A DNA stretch of 64,000 nucleotides. Source: CAZKWG01 sp964615375 (GTDB lineage: Bacteria; Myxococcota_A; UBA796; CAZKWG01). The translations under genes and the position numbers were made by a program. The notes under the pieces are model-generated. The model made no database searches and was not told the DNA's origin. It was given only the letters and a program-made list of their open reading frames with translations. The stretch spans positions 24,619 through 88,618 of the forward strand of contig CAZTOW010000041.1 in NCBI GenBank assembly GCA_964615375.1, given 5' to 3'. Positions 54,017-62,165 of this stretch are shown one piece after another (the stretch's first letter is position 1; each line of letters begins with the position of its first letter).

Positions 54017-56161
54017 TTGCCGGAACCCGCAAGCTCCAAAAACCTCTATCTCCCGAGTGAAAGAGAAGGGGGTACGCCCAGGTTCATCGGGAACCCCGGA
54101 GACGGCTCCAGGCGCGCCTGGCAGCTCGACTTCCGTTGCGCCGCGATTCGACGCAAGACAGGCGGGCGCGGGATCGTGCTCCTGTCGGCGACACCGGCCA
54201 AGAACAGCCCGCTGGAGTTCTACAACCTCATCCAGTACGTCGATCCGAACGCTTGGACGCGACTCGGCATCACGGATCCCGAACAGTTCATTGATCGGTA
54301 TTTGAAGATCGAGATCAAGCCCATCGTGAACCCCAAGCTCGAGGTGGAGGACCGGGGCGCGGTGACGGGCTTCCACAACCTGCACGAGCTCCGGGACGTG
54401 ATCTTCCGCTACAGCGACTTCAAGACGGCCGAAGAGGTGGGCTTGAAGCTGCCGGAGCCGAAGGTGGAGATGGTCGAGGTGGACATGGACCCGATCCAGG
54501 ACGCCAAGTACGACGCCTACGTGTCGCAGATCGAAGCGGCGCTCAAGTCCACGGACCCGCAGGAGAAGCGCGCGATCCTGGGCCTGCTCGCCCGCCTCGC
54601 GCTCGTCGCCATCCACCCGGCCCTCGACGAGGGCTACGACTGGGACTCGGCGGGTCAGATCGACAACCCGTCCAGCCCCAAGTTCGAGGCCCTGGCCGAC
54701 CGGGTGATGACCAACCGGGTCTGTGGACACATCGTCTTCGTGGACAACGTGGCGGCGCATGCCTGGGTGCGGCAGGTGCTCATCCAACGCGGCATCCCCG
54801 CCGAGCGGATCGCCATCTTGAACGCCGAGGTCGCCGAGGCGAGCGCCGACCGCCAGCGCATCGCGATGGAGTTCAACGGCAACGCGGAGGAGGGCCTGGC
54901 GCCGAAGTACGACGTGGTGATCGCCAACGCCATCGCCTACGAGGGCATCGATCTCCAGACGCGGACCTGTGCCATCCACCACCTGGACCTGCCCTGGGAG
55001 CCCGCGACCCTCCAGCAGCGGAACGGGCGCGGGGTGCGACAGGGCAACACGCTCGGCGCCATCGCGATCTACTACTACTTCGCCCGGAAGTCGCAGGATG
55101 GGCTGCGGTTCAACCTCATCCAAGGCAAGCGGGGTTGGATGACGCAGCTCCTCCAGAGCCAGGACCGGGACACGAACAACCCGGGCGCGCAGATGGACAT
55201 CGGCCCGGAGGAGACGCTGCTGCTCATCAGCCGCGACCCGCAGAAGACACGCGAGCGCCTGAACGCGGTACGGGCGCAGCGTGAGGCCGAATCGAAGGCC
55301 AAGGTCGCGCTCGAAGCCAGCCGACTGCTCCGCTCGATCAACGCCCGCTTCCGGCAGGCAGAGCGCAGCCGGGACGCCACGGAGGCCGCCCGCCTGCGCG
55401 GCGAGGCGGAGGCGCGGCTCAAGGACCTGTCCCGCACGAACCCGGACGCCTGGCCCTGGATGGCGCACGCCACCATCGTCCGCGAGCGCCCCGTGGTCGT
55501 GCCCGAGGGCGGCGGGCCTCTCTACGAGGGGCTGCGGGTCGCGATCCCTGGCACCTGGGGCGGCGCAGATCGGCTCGACCACATCGAGTTCGGCCGCGTG
55601 ACCCGCGAGGGCGCCATTGGGCTCCGCATGGCGGGCGGGGGAAGCTGGCAGGCGGCGGAGAGCTCGGACCCGCGCCTGTCGCTCATCCAGCCCGCGCACC
55701 GGAGCGCCGACTGGCCCGAGGACGACGACGCGCGCACGGTGAAGGCCACCCGCGAGCGGCTGAACCAGGGGCTCCGCTTCACCGGGGACTGGGCCCAGCT
55801 CGGCTGGCACCTCGCCCCCGACGCCTGGGCCGAGCGCCTGTGGGGGCTGGTCGGCGCGGATGTCCTGGCTGCCCTCGGCGCCACGCCGAGCTCGGTGCAG
55901 GCGCGGGTGACCCTGCCCGTCGTCACGCAGAGCGGGCTGCGCATCGTGAACGGACACGCGGCCCGCCAGGCGGGCCTCACCGTCCTGGCCCCGACGCAGA
56001 CTGGCTGGGCGACCTTCCTGGCGATGGCGCCGAGCGCGGGGCTCACGTTCACAGGGCTGGCCTACGCGGCCCGCTACTGGTGGAACGCCAACCTGCCGCG
56101 CGACCTGCTCAGCGCGAGCCGCGGCGCGGCTAACGCCGAGACGATGGAGGAGGCCGCCTGA
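54017..56161 (+). pseudogene. 5'-truncated SNF2/DEAD-type helicase of mobile-element type
   Basis: The 714-residue frame begins in the middle of a helicase domain. At about 54035 it enters KNLYLPSE, the segment that normally follows the DEAH box, then GGRGIVLLSATPAKNSPLEFYN (motif III) and the second RecA domain (GHIVFVDNVAAHAWVRQVL, YDVVIANAIAYEGIDLQ, LQQRNGRGVRQG). Walker A and the DEAH box are absent, so helicase activity is very unlikely. The C-terminal part (residues about 390-714) is intact in appearance. The protein is typical of plasmid, phage or conjugative-element helicases. The next gene overlaps its stop. A deletion, recombination or assembly join upstream is inferred. Confidence 0.72.
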
Positions 56162-56946
56162 TGTCCGATCCACTCGCCATCCTCCGTGGCCTCACCGTCA
56201 CCGACCAGGCCCTCCTCGCCGCCGGGCTCGACGAGGACCAGCGCCTCGCGGTCTGGGGCGCGACCTTGGACGCGCTGATCGAGCAGACGTCCTACAGCGA
56301 CGTGGACCTCGGGATCGCCCCTCTGGTCCTGCCCGGCCGTTACCTCCTCCTCGAGGGGCGTGACGGGCAGCCCGAGCGGGTCGAGGTGGGCACGCCCTTC
56401 GTCACCGTCGGCCCCGAGACGCTGCGCGTGCCGCTCCGGCGCTTCGGGTCGGACACCTGGGACCTGGACGGGGGATCCTGGGCGCCGGGCTGGTGGGAGC
56501 GGGTGAAGGCAGCGATCCACGCTCCCCACGAGTGGGACATGGGCGAGGACCACCGCCAGGTCGTCCAGAAGGTCGCGCAGGGCTTCGAGCAGGTCTGGCG
56601 GGAGGGGCGCTGGCCTCAGATGGGCTGGTGGCGGGCGCGTCCAGAGTGGGTGGAGTGGGTCTTCCCGGCGTGTCACGACGCAATGAAGCGCGGGCTCCGG
56701 CGCGCGCTCGCGGACGCGAGGAGCGGCGACCCCATCCTCCACGTCCCGGTGCTGGCCAACGGGACCCAGCTCACCCGGGTCACGAAGCGGAACCTGTCTC
56801 TGTGGGAGACCACGCTGTTCGCGCCGTCGGAGGCGGGCTATCGCGCCTTCCTGGAGAACGTGGTCGAGCAGCGCGTCCCCCGCGCCACGGCGATGTCCAT
56901 GGCGTTCTCCTGGTGGGAGCGGATCTACGACGGAGAGCGGCCGTGA
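56161..56946 (+). CDS. hypothetical Trp-rich protein of the element operon
   Basis: This 261-residue protein shares one base with the helicase stop and overlaps the next start by four bases, so it belongs to a tight operon. It has no signal peptide or membrane segment. A Trp-rich central part (WERVKAAIHAPHEWDMGEDH and WWRARPEWVEWV) gives a distinctive signature. I do not recognise a family. Position between a helicase and cell-wall hydrolases fits a role in element transfer or lysis. Confidence 0.62.
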   Translation: MSDPLAILRGLTVTDQALLAAGLDEDQRLAVWGATLDALIEQTSYSDVDLGIAPLVLPGRYLLLEGRDGQPERVEVGTPFVTVGPETLRVPLRRFGSDTWDLDGGSWAPGWWERVKAAIHAPHEWDMGEDHRQVVQKVAQGFEQVWREGRWPQMGWWRARPEWVEWVFPACHDAMKRGLRRALADARSGDPILHVPVLANGTQLTRVTKRNLSLWETTLFAPSEAGYRAFLENVVEQRVPRATAMSMAFSWWERIYDGERP

Positions 56947-57506
56947 GGCGCGGGATCGCGGGTCCGGCGCTGCTCGCGGCGGGGGGGTTGAGCCTGCTGG
57001 TGCTCGCCCTGAGCTCGCCGCGCGCGGAGGCCCGGGTGGAGGCGCCCGCGCGCGCCCCGGAACCTGACCCAGGGCGGGCTCCCTATGCTCCGCTCCCCGG
57101 TCACCCGACGGCGGGCTCGGGCTTCGGCTGGCGCACCGATCCGTTCACGAAGCAGGCCACCTTCCACCGTGGGTTGGACATCCCGGTGCCGGTCGGCACG
57201 CCGGTCTACGCGCCCTTCGCCGGCACCGTCGAGCGCATCGACCGGGCCGGCGTGGGGCGCGGCGTGACGAACGGCCACGCGGTCTTCCTGCGTGTGGACG
57301 GCTACCTCTGGGCCTTTCTACACCTGTCGGCGGTGGAGGTGAGCGTAGGTGCCAGGGTGCAGAGAGGCCAGCGTCTTGGCAGGACCGGGCAGACCGGGCG
57401 CGCGACCGGGCCACACCTCCACGTCCAGGTCTACGACCCGGGCGGGCGGCTCGTGGACCCGCTCAGTGTCTACCCGAAGGACACGTTCGCCAGGAGGGGA
57501 GCATGA
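56943..57506 (+). CDS. M23-family peptidoglycan endopeptidase
   Basis: This 187-residue protein is a LytM/M23-type zinc metallopeptidase that cuts peptide crosslinks of the cell wall. The GTG start overlaps the preceding stop. A hydrophobic leader (GPALLAAGGLSLLVLAL) sends it across the membrane or anchors it. The catalytic domain has the paired motifs HxxxD (His75, Asp79 in FHRGLDIPV) and HxH (His158, His160 in GPHLHVQ), with G-W-R-T-D-P in front. Metal ligands are complete. It fits with the lysozyme-like and amidase genes nearby, as in conjugative or phage cell-wall penetration. Confidence 0.85.
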   Translation: MRRGIAGPALLAAGGLSLLVLALSSPRAEARVEAPARAPEPDPGRAPYAPLPGHPTAGSGFGWRTDPFTKQATFHRGLDIPVPVGTPVYAPFAGTVERIDRAGVGRGVTNGHAVFLRVDGYLWAFLHLSAVEVSVGARVQRGQRLGRTGQTGRATGPHLHVQVYDPGGRLVDPLSVYPKDTFARRGA

Positions 57507-58324
57507 CGCGCCCCGTTCAAGCCCTGGGCCGCTTCGGTCTGGAGTTCGTGGCGCTCCTGCTGGGCTACGACGATCCGGGCCGCGCGTTCGAGCTGCGCGC
57601 GGCGCTCTCCGAGACGGACGACCGACACGCGGCCGAGCAGGTCGAGGCCCTCGCCCGCAGACACCGGAAGGCCTACGCCGACCACCAGCGGCTCGTGGGG
57701 CCGTCGATCCTGGCGCTGCGGGAGGAGTACCTGCCTCCCGATATGGGCAGGCTCCTCGGCGCGACAGCGCTCCACGCCCTGAACAGCTCGCCGGGCAGCT
57801 TCCCCTGGGCCGCCGAGCTCCGGCGTGGACCGCTCGCCGATGCCCTCGACGACGCCGTCCGAGCCAGCCAGCGCGAGGACGCGCGCAGTGTGACCCGGGC
57901 GCTGCACTCTGACGTGCTCCGCCAGGCGGCGCCTGAGCTCGCGGCGATCCTCCGAGGGGTAGTCGAGGTCTACGGCGACGACGACGGCGAGCTCGTCGAA
58001 CGCCTCCCGGCCTACGCGCGGACCACGCCACCCCTGGGCTTCGACCTCGACCGAGGCCGCAAGGACCGCGCCGATCTCGTCCTGGCCGTGCTCCGCGCCC
58101 ACGACGTCCAGCTCCGCGAGCCCGAGCGGGGCCGGGTGCGCATCCTGACGCGAGACGACCTGGCCGAGGCCATCTTGCGGGATCCGTTCTGGGATGACAT
58201 CGACGCCTCTGTGCAGGAGCAGGGTGTCGTCGCTGGCATCCTGGACAACCGCCGCCCGAGCCCAGCCATCGACGGCGCGACTTTCGGGCAGAAGCACGTT
58301 TATATCAAGCGGATCGTGCGATGA
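57503..58324 (+). CDS. hypothetical protein of the element operon
   Basis: This 273-residue protein overlaps both neighbours by four bases (ATGA junctions), so it is firmly in the operon. It looks soluble and mainly helical. A basic/acidic-rich C-terminal part (RKDRADLVLAVLRAHDVQL) is followed by a short tail ending in KRIVR. I recognise no family or motif. Confidence 0.62.
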   Translation: MTRPVQALGRFGLEFVALLLGYDDPGRAFELRAALSETDDRHAAEQVEALARRHRKAYADHQRLVGPSILALREEYLPPDMGRLLGATALHALNSSPGSFPWAAELRRGPLADALDDAVRASQREDARSVTRALHSDVLRQAAPELAAILRGVVEVYGDDDGELVERLPAYARTTPPLGFDLDRGRKDRADLVLAVLRAHDVQLREPERGRVRILTRDDLAEAILRDPFWDDIDASVQEQGVVAGILDNRRPSPAIDGATFGQKHVYIKRIVR

Positions 58325-59208
58325 CCCGTGTCCTCCCGCTGGCGCTGATGCTGGGCGGCGCGCTCGCGGGCGCGGCGCTGGTCGTGCTCGCGGTCTCGGG
58401 ACCCAAGGTCGGGGGGCAGGCGCCCCTCGAGGCGACCAACACGGAGCCGAGGAGGACGGTCATGGACATCGCGGCCCGGGTGATCGACTATGTGGCACGG
58501 GGCGAGTCGAGAGGCCGGTTCTGGGCGCAGAACCGGAACACCGACGGCCAGGGGCTGAGCTACGGGCTCCTGCAGTGGACGCAACGAAGCGGAGCGCTCG
58601 GCAAGCTGCTCGCGAAGATGAACACCGCCGATCCGGTGACCTTCGCGGCCACCTTCGGCCTCGACGCCGGCCTGCTGCTCCAGACGACCCGCTCGCCCAC
58701 CGAGGCCGTGCGCATGAGCCTGCCCCTCTGGCAGGAGCCCTGGACCAGCCGCTTCACCGCGGCGGGCCACGTCCGGGCCTTCCAGCTCGCGCAGGCCGAG
58801 GCGGCCAAGACCGGCGCCTCCTGGCAGGCCGCGCTGGACATCGCGGAAATCTTCGGGGTGAGGACGGAGCGTTCGCTGGTGTTGTTCTTCGACCGAGCCA
58901 ACCACCACGGGGGACAGGGGGCGAGGAAGCTGGCCAACGGCCTGAAGGCCGAGCTGACCTCGTCTGGTCCTGTCCGCGTAGCCTACCCGGAGCTGCTGTC
59001 CCGCTACGCGCGGGCCTGCGCGGTGCCCTATCGCCGGACCACGGCGCCGGCTGAGACCACCACGTCGAGCGGCAAGACCTGGAAGAAGGTCGGCACCGAG
59101 TGGCACCTGTTCGCGGGGCAGGCCGATCTCTACGCGATCATCGTCCGCCGCACCGGCGAGATCCTGGCCGACCCGGCGCTCGGCGACCAGGCCCTGGTGC
59201 TCGCGTGA
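58321..59208 (+). CDS. exported lysozyme-like protein
   Basis: This 295-residue protein has an N-terminal membrane or signal segment (LALMLGGALAGAALVVLAV). Near residues 50-95 it has ARGESRGRFWAQN and LSYGLLQWTQRSGALG, resembling the catalytic Glu and G-L-L-Q-W region of lysozyme-superfamily enzymes. A glycan-cleaving function is therefore likely. The catalytic Glu is probably that of GES. The C-terminus is unassigned. It overlaps the preceding gene by four bases and ends the operon. I am less sure of this than of the M23 and amidase calls. Confidence 0.6.
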   Translation: MTRVLPLALMLGGALAGAALVVLAVSGPKVGGQAPLEATNTEPRRTVMDIAARVIDYVARGESRGRFWAQNRNTDGQGLSYGLLQWTQRSGALGKLLAKMNTADPVTFAATFGLDAGLLLQTTRSPTEAVRMSLPLWQEPWTSRFTAAGHVRAFQLAQAEAAKTGASWQAALDIAEIFGVRTERSLVLFFDRANHHGGQGARKLANGLKAELTSSGPVRVAYPELLSRYARACAVPYRRTTAPAETTTSSGKTWKKVGTEWHLFAGQADLYAIIVRRTGEILADPALGDQALVLA

Positions 59209-59294
59209 GGCCCGCGTCGTGTCGCCCTACACCTCTCCATGGCGCGAGGGGGGGCGGTTGTGATCGGTTTCAGTCTGAATCCCAGCGCGCCGCC

Positions 59295-59738
59295 TCAACC
59301 TGTGGGTGCGTCCGAGCGGATCAAGGCGTTCACGCGGATGAAGTTCACCGGCTCCATCTCCACGGGGCTGGTCCCGGGCACCGGCCGCTGGCCGCCCATG
59401 AAGACCTCGGCGGGCTGGTCGGCGCGAACGCGGAGCGTGGGCTGGGCCACCAGCTCCTGGACCTTCTTCCGCCCTTTGTGCGCATCCCGCGAGATCGTGA
59501 GCGTCAGATCGTAGGCCGGCGCGCCCTCCATCGTGGACTCGGCGAGCGTGAGGTCCACCCGCATCGCGCGGCCGTCCGCCCCGGGCAGCTCGACGCTGGG
59601 CAGCTTTCCCGCGGACACGTCCCTCAGGGTCACGGACACCGGCCCGATGCCGTCGCTGGTGACGGTCAGATCGAGGTCGGCCGCCTGGGCGGCGGGCAGG
59701 GCGAGGAGCGCGGACAGCGCGAGCGTGGAGCAGAACAT
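59295..59738 (-). CDS. small exported hypothetical protein
   Basis: This 147-residue protein has a signal peptide (LALSALLALPAAQA) and a beta-rich mature part with no known motif. AGGAGGTG six or so bases before ATG 59738 is a strong Shine-Dalgarno, so the start is secure. It is convergent with the lysozyme-like operon and divergent from the amidase gene, with which it shares a regulatory region. Confidence 0.7.
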   Translation of the reverse strand: MFCSTLALSALLALPAAQAADLDLTVTSDGIGPVSVTLRDVSAGKLPSVELPGADGRAMRVDLTLAESTMEGAPAYDLTLTISRDAHKGRKKVQELVAQPTLRVRADQPAEVFMGGQRPVPGTSPVEMEPVNFIRVNALIRSDAPTG

Positions 59739-59825
59739 CGGACACCTCCTGCGACGATCTCCAGCATAGACCATGCCGGCCCGGCGGGCGAGGGGAGAGG
59801 CCGATCTCGGGTGGGGCGTTGGACC

Positions 59826-59874
59826 GTCTGTCACAGACCGGGATCGCGGTCGGTCTCCCGCGCGACGGTCTGTC
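59826..59874. promoter_or_regulatory. operator-like palindrome between divergent genes
   Basis: GTCTGT-C-ACAGAC (59826-59838) is a perfect 13-bp palindrome, and a further GGTCTGTC (59867-59874) repeats the half-site. They lie in the 164 bp between the divergent exported-protein and amidase genes, a likely regulator site. The ribosome-binding site AGGAGC of the amidase gene follows at 59891. Confidence 0.5.
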
Positions 59875-59902
59875 TCACCGAGGAAGGACCAGGAGCGCGC
59901 CC

Positions 59903-60469
59903 ATGATCCTCGCCGCCACCATCGGCCACGCCGGGCGCCCGTCCCGCTGGAGCGACCGCGGCGCCGCCTTCGAGGGCGCCGAGGAGGTCTCGGTCGTGCG
60001 CCGCTACCTCGACGCCTTCGACCGCGAGGCGCGGGCGCTCGGGCACACCGTCGTCCTGCTCAGCGATGGTGAGTACCCCTCGCAATGGGCGCGCGCCGAT
60101 CTGTACAAAGCCGGCGTCTACCTCAACTGCCACGTCAACGCGGGCGGCGGCGACCGGGGTGAGCTGTTCTACGACCACCGCTCCGCGCGCGGCCAGGCCC
60201 TCGCCGAGGCCGTCGCCGCCGAGCTGGGCAAGGTCGTGCCCTGGCCCTGCCGTGCCCGAGCGTGCCGCCCGGACACCAACGGCATCCCGCGAGACGGCGA
60301 CTACTCGGAGGCCTTCGGCTGCATCGCCGGGGTCAAGGCGGTGGCGCTCTGTGTGGAGCCCTACTTCCTCGACGGGCCGCGCCGGGCGTGGTTCCTCGCC
60401 AACGTGAACCTGATCGGCCAGGGCCTGGCTCAGGGCGTGGACGGTTGGTCACACGGAGAAGGCCGATGA
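59903..60469 (+). CDS. N-acetylmuramoyl-L-alanine amidase (Amidase_3-like)
   Basis: This 188-residue protein matches the zinc amidase fold that removes stem peptides from peptidoglycan. Zinc ligands are visible in order: His9 in TIGHAG, the acidic residue in the following helix region, and the His of NCHVNAGGG. The catalytic Glu is probably that of CVEPYF. No signal peptide is seen, so it may be cytoplasmic until lysis or delivered with the element. AGGAGC before ATG 59903 supports the start. Its 3' end overlaps the opposite-strand nuclease-like gene by 40 bases. Confidence 0.75.
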   Translation: MILAATIGHAGRPSRWSDRGAAFEGAEEVSVVRRYLDAFDREARALGHTVVLLSDGEYPSQWARADLYKAGVYLNCHVNAGGGDRGELFYDHRSARGQALAEAVAAELGKVVPWPCRARACRPDTNGIPRDGDYSEAFGCIAGVKAVALCVEPYFLDGPRRAWFLANVNLIGQGLAQGVDGWSHGEGR

Positions 60470-60978
60470 GCTCCTTCGCCGCCGCCATCCCCCTCGAACA
60501 CCAGATCGTGGAGACCCCTGGGGTCTTCGTCCTCGGGATCCCTCGTCAGCAAGCCGATCCTCACGAGCCCCGGCCTGAACGGGTCGTTTGTGAAGACGAA
60601 GACCGTCACGGTCTGAGCATCCGAGTAATTGCGAAGGACGTCGCGTCCGTAGGTCCACGCCTGACTGCGGACCGCTCCGCGCTTCTTGTTGCGCGAGGTG
60701 CGCGCAGTCCGACCTCCGAACAAGCTGGGCAGCCACTTCACCTCGACGACAGCGAAGGCGCCAGCGCCATCCGTGAACAGCAGGTCGCCACGCCCCCCGT
60801 TCGTTGCACCGGGAAGGACCTCCCACTCATCGTCGATCAGCATGGGGAAGGGCGCCAGTTCTGGCAAGCCTTCCCGGATCAGGTCGCGTTTGAGCTTGAA
60901 CTCGGCGTTGCTATCCCAGGTTCGGCCGTCGAACCAACTGCGCATCACACGGTCACGGTGGACATAGTCGCTTGTCAT
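60430..60978 (-). CDS. PD-(D/E)XK-type nuclease-like protein
   Basis: This 182-residue protein has the PD-(D/E)XK pattern: Asp65 in GRGDLLFTD, then Glu79 and Lys81 in AVVEVKW, with a following SQAWTYGRDVL helix as in restriction and repair nucleases of this fold. It is probably a DNA-cleaving protein. The gene lies 35 bases from, and divergent to, a cytosine methyltransferase, which suggests a restriction-modification pair, but no recognition site can be read. The C-terminal tail overlaps the amidase gene and may not be essential. Confidence 0.65.
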   Translation of the reverse strand: MTSDYVHRDRVMRSWFDGRTWDSNAEFKLKRDLIREGLPELAPFPMLIDDEWEVLPGATNGGRGDLLFTDGAGAFAVVEVKWLPSLFGGRTARTSRNKKRGAVRSQAWTYGRDVLRNYSDAQTVTVFVFTNDPFRPGLVRIGLLTRDPEDEDPRGLHDLVFEGDGGGEGAHRPSPCDQPSTP

Positions 60979-61013
60979 GGAGGGGCCTCGTCGTCAGGAA
61001 AGGTGGAAGAGCG

Positions 61014-62165
61014 ATGTCTACCCGATATGACGCACCAGGCCGAGCAGCTTGGACAGGTGCGCCAATGATCCGGGCCACCGTGCTGGAGCTCTTCGCCGGC
61101 ACCGGCGGGGCCTCCCTCGGCCTGCACCGAGCGGGGTGGGCGCCCCTGGCCTGCGTCGAGCGAGAGCCCGCGGCGGTGCGGACGCTCCGCGCGGCGGGCC
61201 TGCCGGCGGTCGAGGCGGACGTGAACGCGCTGGACTTCTCGGTGTGGGCTGGGAAGGTCGATCTGCTCTGGGCCTCGCCGCCCTGTCAGCCGGGCTCCAT
61301 GGCCGGGAAGCGGAGGGGAGGGGAGGACACCCGTGACGGCTGGCCGGCGACGTTGAGGGCCATCGACGAGGCGCAGCCGGCGTGGTTCCTCGCGGAGAAC
61401 GTGCTCGGCTGGAGCTACCACGCGGACGCCTGCGCGCTGGACCGGGGCGGCTGTCCGGCCTGCCACTACACCCACGTCCTCGACCAGATCAGCCTGCGCT
61501 TTGCGTTCTCCGGGGTGTGGCGGCTGGACGCGGCGAACTTCGGGGTGCCTCAGCGGCGGCGGCGGCTGATCGTGTGGGGAGGTCCACTCCCCCTGGATGA
61601 GGAGGGCCCTCGCCCTACGCACGCCGCGCCCGCCGAGGCCGACGGGCTGGGGCTCCCGCCCTGGGAGACGCTCGGGGAGGCGGTGGGCGACACGCTGAAC
61701 CGCGAGCGCTGCAACGCGCGGGCCTGCTACCCTTGCGACGGGAGCCACGGGCGGGCGTGCAGCGAGCCCTGGCGCTTCGAGGCGCCCTCTCCGACGCTCA
61801 CGACGACCGAGGTGAAGGGCACCCGCGCCAGCGCCCAGACCGCCTGGACCTTCCACGGAGGACCCGACCGCGCCTCCGACGCCGCGTTCCTGGCCGCCGG
61901 AATCCGCCGCGTCACCGTCCGCGAGGCGCTGACGCTGCAAGGCTTCCCCGCCGACTGGCCGGTACAAGGCACGGTGGAGGAGCAGTACACCCAGGCCGGC
62001 AACGCCGTCCCGCCGCCGCTGGCCGAGGCCGTCGCGCGCCTGGTCCTGGTCGCGCACCGGACCTGGAGCGCGCTCCGGGGCTCGGGCGTGGACACGGCGG
62101 CGCTCGGGAGGCTGATCCGCCAGAAGGGGCTGGTCGTTCCGGGACATCTGGGGGGGAGGCCATGA
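61014..62165 (+). CDS. C5-cytosine DNA methyltransferase
   Basis: This 383-residue enzyme transfers a methyl group from S-adenosylmethionine to cytosine C5. Motifs in order: ELFAGTGGASLGLHRAG (motif I), SPPCQPGSMAG with catalytic Cys91 (motif IV), FLAENVLGW (VI), PQRRRRLIVWG (VIII), and GNAVPPPLAEAV (X). Length is normal. ATG 61014 is used because AGGTGGAAG lies before it; ATG 61065 would remove 17 residues. It overlaps the next gene by four bases. It may protect DNA from the divergent nuclease-like protein or act as an orphan methylase of the element. Confidence 0.87.
   Translation: MSTRYDAPGRAAWTGAPMIRATVLELFAGTGGASLGLHRAGWAPLACVEREPAAVRTLRAAGLPAVEADVNALDFSVWAGKVDLLWASPPCQPGSMAGKRRGGEDTRDGWPATLRAIDEAQPAWFLAENVLGWSYHADACALDRGGCPACHYTHVLDQISLRFAFSGVWRLDAANFGVPQRRRRLIVWGGPLPLDEEGPRPTHAAPAEADGLGLPPWETLGEAVGDTLNRERCNARACYPCDGSHGRACSEPWRFEAPSPTLTTTEVKGTRASAQTAWTFHGGPDRASDAAFLAAGIRRVTVREALTLQGFPADWPVQGTVEEQYTQAGNAVPPPLAEAVARLVLVAHRTWSALRGSGVDTAALGRLIRQKGLVVPGHLGGRP

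Noticed and set aside
54017..56161. Right half of the helicase broken at 6440
   Set aside because: The two remnants belong to different helicase families (YprA/DUF1998-type versus SNF2-like mobile-element type), so they are not two halves of one gene.
53978..56173. A 731-codon minus-strand frame opposite the helicase remnant
   Set aside because: The plus strand carries clear helicase motifs here; the opposite frame has none.
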